Below, piece after piece: positions 34,698 through 46,220 of a stretch of DNA of 64,000 bases (position 1 is the first letter of the stretch; each line of letters begins with the position of its first letter). A program made the translations under genes and the position numbers. Below the pieces are notes generated by a model that did not search any database, was not told where the DNA came from, and worked only from the letters and a program-made list of their open reading frames with translations. This DNA comes from Monilinia fructicola (Eukaryota; Ascomycota; Leotiomycetes; Helotiales; Sclerotiniaceae): contig VICG01000003.1 of NCBI GenBank assembly GCA_008692225.1, forward strand, positions 3,097,501 through 3,161,500, written 5' to 3'.

Positions 34698-35173
34698 TGA
34701 GGGGCAGCGGAAATGACGGAAAGTTGAGATGGACAGAAGCTGAAATGATGGGTGAGTGAAGTGAGGGGAGGGGGAGGGGGGTGGAGATGGGGTCGGAGGG
34801 GGGCTATTTAGGTTTTGGGTGGGCTATTTTTATAACCGGGCTATTTTTGGAGCAATCATGACGATGTTGTGAAGAGCGAGTCAAGGGATCATGGCAAATA
34901 TGCAGAGGAGATGAAGAATTAAAGTGTTAAAAAATTTATTCTACCTTTATCCTATTTCACAGATATGTAACCCTTTTATAAAACAAATGAAATTCCATAT
35001 GGTATGTATCATAGATCGTGGCTGCCCCTGTCCATTCCACAACCCGATCCCGATCCTCCACTGCAAAATCCCCATATCAAAATCCGCCAATCCCAAACTC
35101 CAAGGTATTTCAAATCACCATATATCATCCCTACACTACCCCCGAAAATCATGATATTCGCATCCCTGACCCT
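34698..35173. other. Spacer between hydrolase remnant and RTA1-like gene
   Basis: G-rich simple sequence (34750-34805, GGGAGGGGGGTGG, and GGGCTATTT repeats at 34800-34850), then AT-rich sequence that is the 3' flank of the minus-strand RTA1-like gene. Nothing coding. Confidence 0.35.
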
Positions 35174-36171
35174 CTAAACTTGAAGCTCCATATAGTTGTG
35201 ACCCAAGGTCTTCTTCTGCCAGAACTTCCATCCGGAGAAGTATGGGCGTGTGGAATCGGACTCATCGGTGGCGTAAAAGGACTCGAATGCCGCAATCTCA
35301 CTGGGATGGATGGAGGTGAAGAGGAACATGAGGTTCATGATGAAAGCACCATCAAAGATAGTCAAAAACATCTCGTTCTTTCGGATGACGCCGGTGTTTC
35401 CTCCCATGTTTTCACACAAACGAACCACCGATCGGATCGCAATGATGAAAGAGGCAACGTATAAAGCGATGAGATGCTTCTTGATTGGGATATCGCTGCG
35501 GGAAGACTTTGGGTCTGAGGTTGCGAGAAGACGTTCGGTAGGGTTGCGAGAGAGGTTGTATTGGAACTTTCCGGCGGTGAAGACAAAGATGGCGAGGAAG
35601 AGAATCTGTTCACCCAATCCCATCATGACGAGTCGGTTACCAAGACGAATCCAACTAACAGGCATGGTTGTCATAAGGCGGAGAACTGAACCGACGGCAA
35701 GAATAATGGTGGAGAAGCAATCGAAGAAGAGGAAGATCTTCTGGAAGCGGCTTAGACGAATTGGAGAAAGCTTTTCCCCGCCAACGGCTCGGACAATGTG
35801 TTCGTAGTACATGTAGATTGCTGCTGCCATAATGGTTGGTGCGATAAGGATACAGGTATATTGGATTCCAAAAGGAATAACTGAGAAGGTTGGTGATTCG
35901 AAGGATGAAATCATTCGGCAAAGATAACCAATCGCTTCGACTATTGGATAAAAATGTTAGTACGATTGCTTTTGGTCCCGAATCAGTGAAAGGGGGACTA
36001 ACGTAAACCTCCAACTACTATAGGGATGAAGAATTTGGTTTTTGAGTGGTAGATCTGGTATGCATGTACGCCTGATGCTTGGATGAAGGTGGCTGCAAAC
36101 ATAGGCGCTGTTGCTATAGCTGGTTTATAACAGTAGTATGCACATGATGCAAGAGTCGCTGTGGCCACCAT
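35174..36171 (-). CDS. RTA1-family seven-transmembrane protein
   Basis: Integral membrane protein of the fungal RTA1/RSB1 family (lipid-translocating exporters; resistance to 7-aminocholesterol and phytosphingosine in yeast). Exon 1 (36003-36171) starts at the first ATG (MVATATLASCAYYCYKPAIA) and ends IPIVVGGL; a 62-nt intron (35941-36002, donor GTTAGT) joins it to LEAIGYLCRMISSF, the family's signature after TM2. Further hydrophobic segments are TCILIAPTIMAAAIYMYY (TM3), IFLFFDCFSTIILAVGSVL (TM4), MMGLGEQILFLAIFVFTAG (TM5), HLIALYVASFIIAIRSVVRL (TM6) and MFLTIFDGAFIMNLMFLFT (TM7). The segment RSVVRLCENMGGNTG...NEMFLTIFDG is strongly family-like. Total of about 311 residues, normal for RTA1 proteins. 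Substrate cannot be told from sequence. Confidence 0.88.
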
Positions 36172-37104
36172 GATTACGGTTAGGTTATCGGTATTATTAT
36201 TCGAAATGCGGGATATAGGTGTCAAAGCTATGATACGGATGTCAAAGCTATGCTATAGATTTAAAGATTAATCAGATGAAAGGCTGAATGTTTTTGAGAA
36301 TGATAGGGATAGTGATGAGGATGAGGGTGGTGATAATGATCGGATTGATCTGATTGATGTATTATGATGAGAGGCATATTCTTCGAGGACGAACCCCTCA
36401 GCTATATAGGAATACATTGAATTCAACATATTGAGCATCGCACATTATCTTTGCTATGCGAAAAGACCGTCGTATGTCGCAACAGAATAAGACTTTCTAG
36501 CATCCCATGTTCAAATTTGAAAACATCACCGAATAGTACACCTTGGCACATGGTAAAAAAACGCTTAAGCTTGTTTTACACCAACCAGATGGCTTCGCAT
36601 AGCGTATGGGGGGAATCTAATACTACGGTACTTTACCGCACTGTTAGTCCTTGGCTATAATAGTGGGATAAGTGGGCCCTCAATACCCCGAATACGCAAA
36701 TGCGAAGGTCTAAAATGCGGGCAACTAGCGCGACTGGTATCCCTCCGCAGCGATCCTTTCACACATCTAATTCATCTTTTTGGGACCCGTAGGGCTTAAC
36801 TGGTATCCCGATCATTGCTTCGGTTGCTTGTATACTCGAGGTCCATCTTTACCGGTATAATCTCCGAGTTTCATGTTACTATACATACATACCCGTCGAT
36901 CATTGAGTGGCTGATTGTTTCTAATAATAATAATGCGAGTCTCGGGGGCAGAAGGAGGAGGAGTCTTTTGATAATATACATACTGGGCTGTGTATCTAGG
37001 TCTGGAAACGACATGCAAGGGATCGTCATGCTAACCCAATTGTTGGGCAAATGGAACTAAAGTTGACGAAACTCTGATACTGTATTGGAAATCCCAACCA
37101 ATAT

Positions 37105-37380
37105 TCTTGCTGAAAAGGACTAACGTCAGAGAAACTTTGATAATGGAAAGATATCTCTGATTGGACGTTTGATTCAAAGTAAACAATTATTGTGATAGAT
37201 GTATGAAAACTTCAAACAAATTTCTAGTGAAGAGGGTAAACTTTAATGGGGGAAAGATACCTGGATGATCTAACCTCAGACATACTGTCATCGTAACAAA
37301 TTCTTCTGGCGAAAAGGGCCTGGGTAGCTTTGGTCATGGAAACATATCTGATTGGGGATTCAGTTCGAAACACAGCCAAC
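37105..37380. repeat. Three degenerate tandem repeats, roughly 80-110 bp each
   Basis: Units begin near 37112, 37228 and 37305 with a GAAnAGG motif, continue with AACTTTnAT or GCTTTGGTCATGG, then GAAAnATATC. Units 1 and 3 end with CTGATTGG followed by (G)TTTGATTCAAAG or GATTCAGTTCGAA. Divergence is high, and the repeat could be the remains of a protein-coding repeat or minisatellite. Confidence 0.45.
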
Positions 37381-37669
37381 ATACCAAGGTGATACACTGT
37401 TAGAGCGCACCTTCCATCGATGTTCTAGAAGGATTTGAAAAGCCAAGACCCAAGGTATGGGCGAATTACGCTGAAGGTTGATCCGCTTCATACCCTTTAG
37501 GTTTTGTCCATCGTAAGATGCACGGCTTTGGACCGGTATCCGATATCCCACCCTCGAACTGAGAGCTTTGCCATCAGCAATAGAGTCCGTAGATGGGTCA
37601 TGATCCAAGCTGAGGACACTTGGTGAGCCTACCACCGCTGCACTTCTCCTCTAGCAGGCGTTCCCATAC

Positions 37670-38010
37670 CATCTACCATGGACTGTCCACCCCGCTATCA
37701 TGACAATGATAGGATTCAAATCTTCCTGCCTGTTGCTTCTTTCATCTAAGCTCACCCAAAGAACCTTGTGTGCCAGTCTACCAATGACCGCAGGATGTCC
37801 ACTCCGCTATTACAGTAGTGAGGAGGCAAAAATCCACTTGCCAGTTGCTTCTTTCATCTAAGCTCACCCCGAAGACCTCTTGTGCTAATCTACTAATAGC
37901 CATGAAGATTGTCCACTCCCCTTTGTGATGAGAAAAAACCAAAAATCCACTTCTCTGTTGCTTATGCTTGCTTCTTTCATCTAAGCTCATTCAAAAAGTC
38001 TTATCTGCTA
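37670..38010. repeat. Three tandem copies of a roughly 115-bp repeat
   Basis: The phrase CTTCTTTCATCTAAGCTCA occurs at about 37737, 37850 and 37971. Each copy is preceded by (T)GTCCAC(T/C)CC...AAAATCnnCnTnCCnGTTG and followed by C(C/T)nnGAAGACC-like and TGTGC(C/T)A(G/A)TCTAC sequence. Similarity extends over the full 115-bp period for copies 1 and 2; copy 3 carries an insertion. Confidence 0.7.
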
Positions 38011-39260
38011 GATTTCCAGGGCTTATTTTGTGGAAATCTACTCCGTCTCGATCTCCCAGATGTTTGAATACTAGACCCGATCCACCAGATCTTGCCCTTT
38101 TAGATCCCGTCTTCGTTCTACTGGCTCAAACCGGCCATCACAATTTTATATAGTTTCCCTTCATCCCCAAGGTGATATGTTTTTGCGGGGAAACGGTCTT
38201 CGTGACCGCGGAGATGATCACGGTATCGTGCAACACAGGGCAAAAGATAATGTAACGTTATGGTCTGTCTCGAGAAGTCCAACTGATTCGTCGCATATTG
38301 CCCACGTGGAGGGATGGACCCACCATGAGGCTTTGAGGTGGACAGTATTTTGAGATACCGGTATGTATGTTGAGTCCTCATCATCCATGTTCAGTGTTGG
38401 ACAGGATTCGTTATAGTCTAACAAGGGGCGGGCGCGTGCGTGATAGTGTGATGCTGCCCAAGTGCCAAAGGGTATGATCAATATAACCTTCGAAAGATCC
38501 TTCTTGGCAGGTACGATATCATCGTTCAATAAAATGTTGAGCAATCTTAATCGAATAACAAGCAATGGACAACCCGAATAAGCAACGGACAACCCGAACA
38601 AGCACTTTCAAAAACAAGACAGCGTTCGACTGCCCGATCGTTCTATAAGTAAGGTTACGTAACCCTACATCCTCTTTTGGTCATGATTAAATATTAACAT
38701 GATGAGGAGCGTGCAGCAGCGTCAAGAGTCAAGACCAATACTTTGATGATTAAGCCAGTCTGCATCCTGCTCGTGGTATAAGACTGCGCGATATTGCATC
38801 TTGTACTCCGTACAGAATGAAACTGGACTGCAAATGAATTTGGAGTTTTCTCATCAAGAGGAATTATTATTTGCGGGCTTGTTGCTTACAGCAGCCACCA
38901 ACGCCGATTGACCAATGATATCCCCCGATGAACTTTGGGAACCATATCAAACTGTTAAAGCCATTCAAACAACTGGCATGGCATCGCCAATAGATTTTTG
39001 GTCAAGTCAATGCATACTCAGCATCGGACATATGAGCATTGAGCAATGATGGCCTTCATTACCAAGACAAAGCCACCAAAGTTGGTGGTGTCAAAAGAAC
39101 AAATATATCTCGATGCTTTCCGTTTGCAAAGAACCCCTCATTCCATTAGTCACCCATTCACTAACTATCATACCACAAGTATATGTCACTCTTCGGTCTT
39201 CAATTCCTGATCGCTATCTGTTCTAGTTATCAATCCCCAGTTTCATTTGAGATCTCAACC

Positions 39261-40370
39261 ATGAGTACAACAAAGTGGTACAGCCCAACCTCAGGAGAGG
39301 GTAAAACCATTCTAGTTACTGGTGGAAATGGTTTCGTTGCAGCTCAAATTTTGAATGCCTTTTTGTCTCGAGGCTACAATGTCCGAACTACCGTTCGCAG
39401 TACAGATAAAGGAGAAACTCTAAAGCACAACTTTAACAAATACACTGATCAGCTCTCGTATGTCATCGTTAAAGATATTGTCGAAGAGGGTGCCTTTGAT
39501 GAGGCTGTAAAAAGTGTTGACGGTGTAAGTTATCTTGACTCTCCCATAGCATCAAACGCGATTAACATGTTTAAGGTGGTCCATTCTGCCTCTCCATTTG
39601 TTATGAACGTTAAAGATTATGAGCATGACCTTCTCATTCCAGCTATAAAAGGTACAACCAATATCTTAAAAGCTGTTCAAAAAAATGCTCCTCAGGTAAA
39701 ACGGGTCATCATTACCTCATCCTTCGCATCAATTGTAGATATGGACAAGGGACTCCGACCTGGCTACATATATAACGAGAAAGACTGGAATCCCATCACC
39801 TACGATGTTGCAGCAAATCCCGCAACTCCAGTTGAAGTATCCTACTGTGCATCAAAAGCATTTGCAGAGAAGGCTGCATGGGATTATATTGAAGAAAACA
39901 AGCCGAACTTCAATCTCTCCACGATTTGTCCCCCTATGATATATGGGCCCAACGCGCAAAGCGTTACTTCGCTCGATCACCTCAATACATCCTCGGCGGA
40001 TATCTACCGTCTCATGAATGGATCCGAGAAGACTGTCCCGAATACCACTTTTTTCGGCTATGCCGACGTTCGCGACGTGGGAGAAATTCATGCTCGAGCT
40101 TATGAGTCTAAAGAAGCTGCCGGTCAACGATTCCTTACTACTGGTGGAAATTACACATATGGTCAAGTGTGTGAAATTATCAGGAGGAATTTTCCACAAT
40201 TGAAAGACAAGACCCCCGACCCATCAACTGCGCCAACTGAAAATTCATATCAAGTCAACAACGAAAAGGCGAGGAAAGAACTTGGAATGGAGTTCAGAAG
40301 CTTGGAGACGACCATCTATGAACAAGTTCTTGACTTCTTGAACTTGGAGAAGAAATTGATCAAGACTTAA
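39261..40370 (+). CDS. Gre2-like NAD(P)-dependent aldehyde/ketone reductase (extended SDR)
   Basis: Extended short-chain dehydrogenase of the dihydroflavonol-4-reductase/yeast GRE2 type, which reduces methylglyoxal, isovaleraldehyde and other carbonyls in the cytosol. The start at 39261 (MSTTKWYSPTSGEGKTILVT) is preferred; an in-frame ATG at 39183 would add a hydrophobic leader atypical for the family. Motifs: TGGNGFVAAQIL (nucleotide binding), VDG/VVHSASPF after a 51-nt intron (39525-39575, GTAAGT...TTTAAG; it is a multiple of three and stop-free, so the frame stays open if retained), RVIITSSFASIV, YCASKAFAEKAAWDY (catalytic Tyr-x-x-x-Lys), STICPPMIYGPNAQ and DVRDVGEIHARAYES. About 352 residues after splicing, normal length. 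No defect visible. Confidence 0.92.
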   Translation: MSTTKWYSPTSGEGKTILVTGGNGFVAAQILNAFLSRGYNVRTTVRSTDKGETLKHNFNKYTDQLSYVIVKDIVEEGAFDEAVKSVDGVSYLDSPIASNAINMFKVVHSASPFVMNVKDYEHDLLIPAIKGTTNILKAVQKNAPQVKRVIITSSFASIVDMDKGLRPGYIYNEKDWNPITYDVAANPATPVEVSYCASKAFAEKAAWDYIEENKPNFNLSTICPPMIYGPNAQSVTSLDHLNTSSADIYRLMNGSEKTVPNTTFFGYADVRDVGEIHARAYESKEAAGQRFLTTGGNYTYGQVCEIIRRNFPQLKDKTPDPSTAPTENSYQVNNEKARKELGMEFRSLETTIYEQVLDFLNLEKKLIKT

Positions 40371-43051
40371 GGAAAGCAAGATTGGACCTCTCAAGCAAAT
40401 GAAATCGGTGGTATGTGTTGAATACAAGGGAATTTGTTTTTCCAAGGTCATTTGTCTGTTGGTTCTGGACAATCGTGGTTGAAAGGTACAGATTGATTCG
40501 CTAAAAAGGTATTTGGTGGTATCTCCGGAAGAAACTAGCAACGCTTAACCATCATTTTTCATTAGTACCAAGTTGACTAAGCAAATCTACAAATTTGAAT
40601 GCTATAAAATCCAATTTATCCTCTGCGCTCTATGGTAGGAAGCTTCACCTCAATCCTGTCCTTCATTATCAACATCTGATCAACCTGCCAAGGTGTCCGA
40701 GGCTTCCTTTCTTTCCTGAATTCCTCCTAGTGGCCTCCAAGTAACGTAATGAAGTGGGATTTGTTCATGCAACATTCTTTTCCATTCCCAATTACAATAT
40801 TTCTTTTCTACACTGACTGACAATTTCATGAGAGATCGGAACCGTTGGCTCCCATATAAAGATCGGTCACTATTCGATGCTTGGAATCTGAAGGAAATTC
40901 AGCAAGTCGTGGGGAGCTCTCAATGTACCAAGTGGAATGATGAAATCAAGGTAACAGCCATCATGATTTGCCTCTATGGATTCTTCCAATTCCAACTTAT
41001 CTCCTTTATCAATACCCCATTCCATTAAAATCCCAAGAACACCCTTGTGGTAGTCAATGGGGATTGCTGCCCTTGCCTCCTCGCTCAAAAGACCGAGAAT
41101 GCCTAGATCCCTTTCCTCTATGCTCTGGATACACGGAAGTTGGATTCAGAGCTACATGAAATTATTCGAACTAAGCTGGTTCCGAAAAGGCATCACGAAA
41201 TATATTCCGGAAATGGGTGTATCTGCCTATCCATATGATTTCGATTCGTCCCTTGTTGCCGAGGTTTATAACCCTGCCTCAAAATATCACTTGCGAAGTC
41301 TTTACCTTCTCCCTCTGGCAGCCAAGTGGCCTCTACTTTAGGAAGTTCCTTGGGCCATAGGGTTTTCTCAAAGATGAGCTACTAAATGCTTTAGCTCTCA
41401 GTATGACACAGAAGTAATTGCTCAATTTCAACGAAAGCAAACTTCACCTGACAAGCAGCGACGATCGCTTCACTGTCTTCATCATCTCTTTATATACAAT
41501 AACTGATACATCCTTATATTTCAACTGAGTATTCCACGCTCTCTCCTTGTTGGCTATGATTATGACCTCATTATCCCAGATTGTGGGATCAAATGAAGGA
41601 TGGAAATTTGAAAATACAGTGTATTTGGTTAGTGTCAGGTATTCCATACCAAATCGACAGTTGTGTGGGATTCGGAGCGCGTTGTGGCTTCTGGTTCTTG
41701 TAGGTTAGAAGATTTGTGCGCAGTCGAGGTTGTAAGGTTTAAGGTTTCTTTTGGTGGGATCTACTAATCACTGAAAGGAGAAGTGAAAGCCAATACCTGC
41801 ATTCTTTGGAACAATCAATCACTAGCCTACGGCCCTATCAGAATCCCAATAGTTCTTGCATGATCAAGAAAAAAAACATTGAAGTATTTTACGGTGGCCC
41901 TGGAGTTTCTAGATATGGCAGACCGCAAATGCGGAAACAAGGGCTAGCACTAGAACCAGCGTTGCAACACTCCGGAAATTTGCAGCACCATGAATCTTTT
42001 TGGCAGGATTGCAGCTTCAAAACATCACCATGGGTGAATTATTTCTTACGAAATTGTGTTCAAAGTACAAATCTTGGGCACTGCCTTTGGGTAATAGCAG
42101 AACCGAGGGGCAGTAGTAGTGCAACCTAAGTTTGTACGCAAATTACCGTTGCTAAGTTGAACGTACTTATCAATTTCGTTCAAGTCTAGCCCTGGTTATG
42201 CCTTCATCAAATGGTAACAAAACTTTTTGTCTGTCGATCTGTTCCTATGCAATGGACGAATCAACGGCCACACATCTCGAAAGCTAAATCTTTTCGTCAA
42301 CTAGAGCGAAATTTCTCCATAATTCGATTTTACGTCAAGGAAATTATCGGAGATTCGGGATTGCCAATTGGATTCAAAGATATGTTGCTCAAATCTCAAT
42401 ATCTGTCGAATCAATCAATGTTCTTTGTTTTCACGGTTCATCAGATTGTCATCAGATCGTCATCGCATTCGCTGTCATCCCATGTCACGAAACAAATCCT
42501 TCCATCGGACAACATGAAGCTTTAAAACATCAAATGAACTCGAGAGTTATTTTCTTACAGTACTAATATTCAAGGCGAACCAATGAACAATGCCGATATT
42601 GGTTTCGCCGCATTCATGGATAGCTAAACAATAATTCCGAAACTCTTCGCGTTTCAGGACCAGCCGCACTCCCCAAAACATGCACTTGAGCCTCCAGAAA
42701 TATTCCAGCTCCTGAGAATTGCAGCTTATTATTGCCATCATTGATATCATACAGGCAAAACTTCATGCAGGTAAAATTCCCTACAAAGGGCAAAATGTTT
42801 TCGAAACTGCACAGCTCTAAGCCCTCCCATTTCGCCCTACAAGCTGCATTGGATTGAGTCCAGTAACAAATCGTCATGATACATAAAGTGCGACCATAAA
42901 TCACGAGCTTAAACAGAAAATCGATCGCAAGTCTTTTGGCGTATCATTCTTTACCTCATTTGAGGGCACCCTTACAATTTTATATGGATATCACTCATTA
43001 CCGAGCGCACGACTCTACCTATAGTTTATTGCTAGAATAGCTGCGACCAAT
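40371..43051. other. 2.7-kb region with a GNAT remnant and otherwise nothing named
   Basis: Apart from the GNAT-like fragment at 40870-41350 I can name nothing. Minus-strand open frames at 42547-42904 (QELEYFWRLKCMFWGVRLVL and so on, in two overlapping frames) and plus-strand frames at 41806-42525 have protein-like composition but no recognisable domain. They may be further decayed genes. Confidence 0.35.
40870..41350 (-). pseudogene. GNAT-family N-acetyltransferase remnant
   Basis: On the minus strand, KVEATWLPEGEGKDFASDIL (near 41340) resembles an N-terminal helix of fungal GNAT proteins. After stops and frame changes, LGILSEEARAAIPIDYHKGV, LGILMEWGIDKGDKLELEES and IEANHDGCYL (41090-40940) follow the GNAT core: L-x-x-L...P-x-Y-x-x-x-G-V-x-x-x-L-x-x-W-G-x-x-x-A-D. 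The acetyl-CoA loop, normally (Q/R)-x-x-G-x-G/A, reads YHKGVLGI, partly eroded. Only the middle of the gene is legible, with at least three stops, so it is a remnant; substrate class cannot be inferred. Confidence 0.5.
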
Positions 43052-44925
43052 ATGCTACCCCTAACAGACGATCAGGAATCCACGTTGAAAAGATGGGCAT
43101 CATATAATCTAGGCAGGCCTCAAGATGGGTTCATGGCATTTCTTATGGGCGAGACAGGTCTTCAAGAGGAACAAATCAATCATTGGTGGACCAATCAAGT
43201 GACTGCTCGTAAGTAAATTCGCCCTTGATCTCATGTAGAAAGAGTGTCTATTAACTTGTATCAGGTCTTGATTCCAAGAGTACGTCTGGAAAAATAGGAC
43301 CAACAACCAAGGTTGACGCCTGTAATATCGAGATCAACGGTTTCGATCTTGGTATCAATCTGCCAGACTTAGCTTTCGATCTATTTGGAGATAATATGGA
43401 AGACTTTGATTCTGCTTTTTCTGATCTGGATAGTTGGTCTCAAATTGAGAATTCATGTTATAATTTACCTTATCTCTCCTCTATTTCAACGAATTATCAC
43501 ACTCAAAAGCATTGTGGTCTTGAGTCCTCGGAAAACCTTCTTCACTCAGATACTATGTCATCTTCAGATACTGCTTCGACATCATCAACTCCATCAATTT
43601 ACGGGATTAAGCGTGCGTCAAACAGATCATCGGGATTTTCTTGTGGCTCCGGAGGTACTTGGGGGACCACGTCCACGCTTTTCTCTGTGGACGAAGAACA
43701 TGCAGCAGAGCCAACAGACTCATTCCAAGCTTTGCCGCAATACAAAGCGATGGATTCAACACGGCCAACCTCGATTTATAATTCCAAAAACAAATTGCCT
43801 GCTGACCCCAACAAAAACCAGCTTTATACTAGACACCACAACTTGGAATCTAACCCACAACCATCCACAAGTTCAAGGCGTAGATCTAGTACGAACCTCA
43901 ACGCCAAAAAACTGCCAGATATACCTGTAAGATATAGTTGCACAAACTGTGGTAAAACATTTGAACGCAAAAGTGCCAAAGGTGATTGGAAAAGACATGA
44001 ACAGACAAAGTGCGAACAGCAGAAACTGTGGTATTGCATGCCTAAAGAACCAACCATACAGGCACTAAATACATGGCACTGCATGCTGTGCAATTATGTT
44101 GAAAGTAACCGCAACAACATGTTCCATCATATCGTTAATCAACATTCATTCCAAAGATGTTGGAGAAAATCTCTCTCGGAAAAATGCCATCCTAGGAAAG
44201 ACAAGCTGAGGGATCACTTGAAGAGACATCACGGTTTGTCAGAAGGATCGAAAGGGTGGGAAGGTTGGTATCAAGACTTGCCGGAAAAGAAAGCTTGGGG
44301 TTGCGGATTTTGCGGTGGTTGCTTTTTTACTTGGGATGGTATGTCTAAATTTCTACTCCCACCTTTGTACTCTTAACTTCTCCATTCAGAGGCAGTTTGG
44401 TTGAGAAATTGCATTTAAATAAGATCAATGTGATCAATAATTGCCTCGACTAAGAATAACATAGCGAGAATCGACCATATTGCCGAACACTACGAAAAAC
44501 AAGGGCTCGATGTATCACATTGGTCATTAACCAACGTTATTAAAGGCTTGCTCAAACAGTCAAGAGAATGGGACATGGTGACCGCTTGGAAGAACCTCGT
44601 TGGCAACAATGACTTGTTTTACACATGGTTAGACGATGACGCCGCAATATTGCAGCGCAAGTTAGAATACCGGGAAGGCACACCACAGGAGCTCGCTGAC
44701 GAGGCAAGAAGTTTAGCGAAAAAATCTCCGCACAAAATCGTACCTGGAACTCGGCCCTTATCTGAGTCTCATGCAGTAAGATTAGCACGAGATATGCTGA
44801 CTGAGACTTCGAGGGAAACTTCGGTTTACAAAGGCGGCGAGAAGTCTTGTGGGCAGCCTTTCATGTTAGGTGTTGGGCATGTGGATACCGGGCTGTGGGA
44901 GTGTGATTTTAATGGGTTCATCTAA
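43052..44925 (+). CDS. Homeodomain-like plus C2H2 zinc-finger transcription factor
   Basis: Putative nuclear regulator. Exon 1 (43052-43208) encodes a short helix-turn-helix-like segment, LTDDQESTLKRWASYNLGRP...GLQEEQINHWWTNQV, whose third helix resembles a divergent homeodomain recognition helix (I-x-x-W-W-x-N). An intron (43209-43264) leads to exon 2, which has an acidic linker (FDLFGDNMEDFDSAFSDLD), a long Ser/Thr-rich stretch, and zinc fingers: YSCTNCGKTFERKSAKGDWK, WHCMLCNYVESNRNNMFHHI, a CHPRKDKLRDHLKRHHG finger half, and WGCGFCGGCFFTWD. A second intron (44339-44464) ends ACATAG and continues in frame as ARIDHIAEHYEKQGLDVSHW and an alpha-helical tail to the stop at 44925. About 564 residues. 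The arrangement matches 'homeobox and C2H2' regulators expanded in Leotiomycetes. It is intact while its neighbours are decayed. Confidence 0.82.
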
Positions 44926-46220
44926 TTAGGCAGCTGAATTGAGCGGTGAAAGAAGAACAAAGGCAAATATATGTAAGAGCTGGCTCTTTGCATCACGCGC
45001 CTTCAACCAAATCCTTGAAGGAATGACATATCTTCAGTATTTGTGGCATCACAACGAAGCGCAAAGTTGCGAGAGAGACAGTCAAATTTATGCTGTTCTT
45101 ACAGTTTGGTGGTCGAAAATATGGATATAATTATCATCGTTTGTCTGCATAGGGGAAAAATTTAAGCGAGGTTGGAAGGGGGGGGCAGGGGTTTGTAATA
45201 ACAATGCGGAGACTCAAGAGGCCCAGAAGACTGGCTCTTGATGGGTGCGATGAATTCTCAACGCGACGACAATAATTTCGAGGAGAGAAGAGATGGATCT
45301 CCACAAGGACGTGTCAGTAAATGGCACAGTAGCATATCGTTTTAATATCTTTGAAAGAGATTCTTCGGCACAATCGCAACGTCGTTTTATAGTATCAAAG
45401 ATTATCACACCTCCTTCTAATGTACATCAACCAGACCGTTACACTTTGCAAGCCAGAATAGCAGAGTCAGACAGAAAAGAACTGTTCATAACCCACGACT
45501 CGGCTACGAATTAATGAGGAGTTTTCTCCCATCGGTGCTACTTAGGATCAATATTATCTCCACACCCATAGACTCCTACCAACATTAAATACACCCGAAA
45601 TTGTATTGAAGCTATCTTGCTTTCACTCTGGAATAAATCACCCCTTACACTATGACTGATATAGTCGCAATTCGATATTACAATATCAAGCTATTTTTGA
45701 GGCAAGTGGACTTCCATTATTTATTTCCGATAATAGCGAATAACAGACAGGAAAGCAGTGATTCCTTACCGTAAGAGATACAAGGATATCTTCTGATTCG
45801 GCAACCAAACTGCTCTGGGTGATGGATCGTCATCAGAGATTTTTTTCTCTTTGTGCAAAGTTGTCACGGATATTTGTCTCGAGGTAGGACATCAAGTGAT
45901 AGACGTGACTTGATATCAAATCCCTCTACCGCCAACACATCTCCGCGCTTGCGTAGAATGATGACACAGCGTATATTATTCTTGGTAAAACCGGGTGAGT
46001 TGTATTCAGAGCTGATTCTATCTGAAGTGACTTTGAAGCAAAGTGTAGAAACTTATATGTCTTTGATTATATTCCGTTCAACTGGAAGATGGAGCCATCA
46101 TCTCTCATGTGTAAAAAAAGATATTATAATTATCAAATTAACGAAAGAACAGATGTTTGCGAAATAAAGAAGGCAAGACTTTTGTGATATCTGGCTGCTG
46201 CTAATGAAATCCATACATCT
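44926..46220. other. Gene-free stretch
   Basis: Short open frames only. The best is 45293-45514 (+; MDLHKDVSVNGTVAYRFNIF...), which has no recognisable domain. Nothing else stands out. Confidence 0.3.

Larger units (their letters stand above)
36172..39260. other. 3-kb gene-free region with degenerate tandem repeats
   Basis: No recognisable gene. Degenerate tandem repeats lie at about 37100-37380 and 37670-38010 (separate entries). A short direct repeat (CAACGGACAACCCGAAnAAG) lies at 38565-38603. The last 150 bp before 39261 are the promoter and leader of the reductase gene and contain an AAATATAT box near 39101. Confidence 0.4.

Noticed and set aside
38218..38601. Minus-strand frame of 127 codons
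   Set aside because: No ATG near its start, and no recognisable domain.
45293..45514. Plus-strand ORF of 73 codons
   Set aside because: Protein-like composition but no domain or exon partner found.
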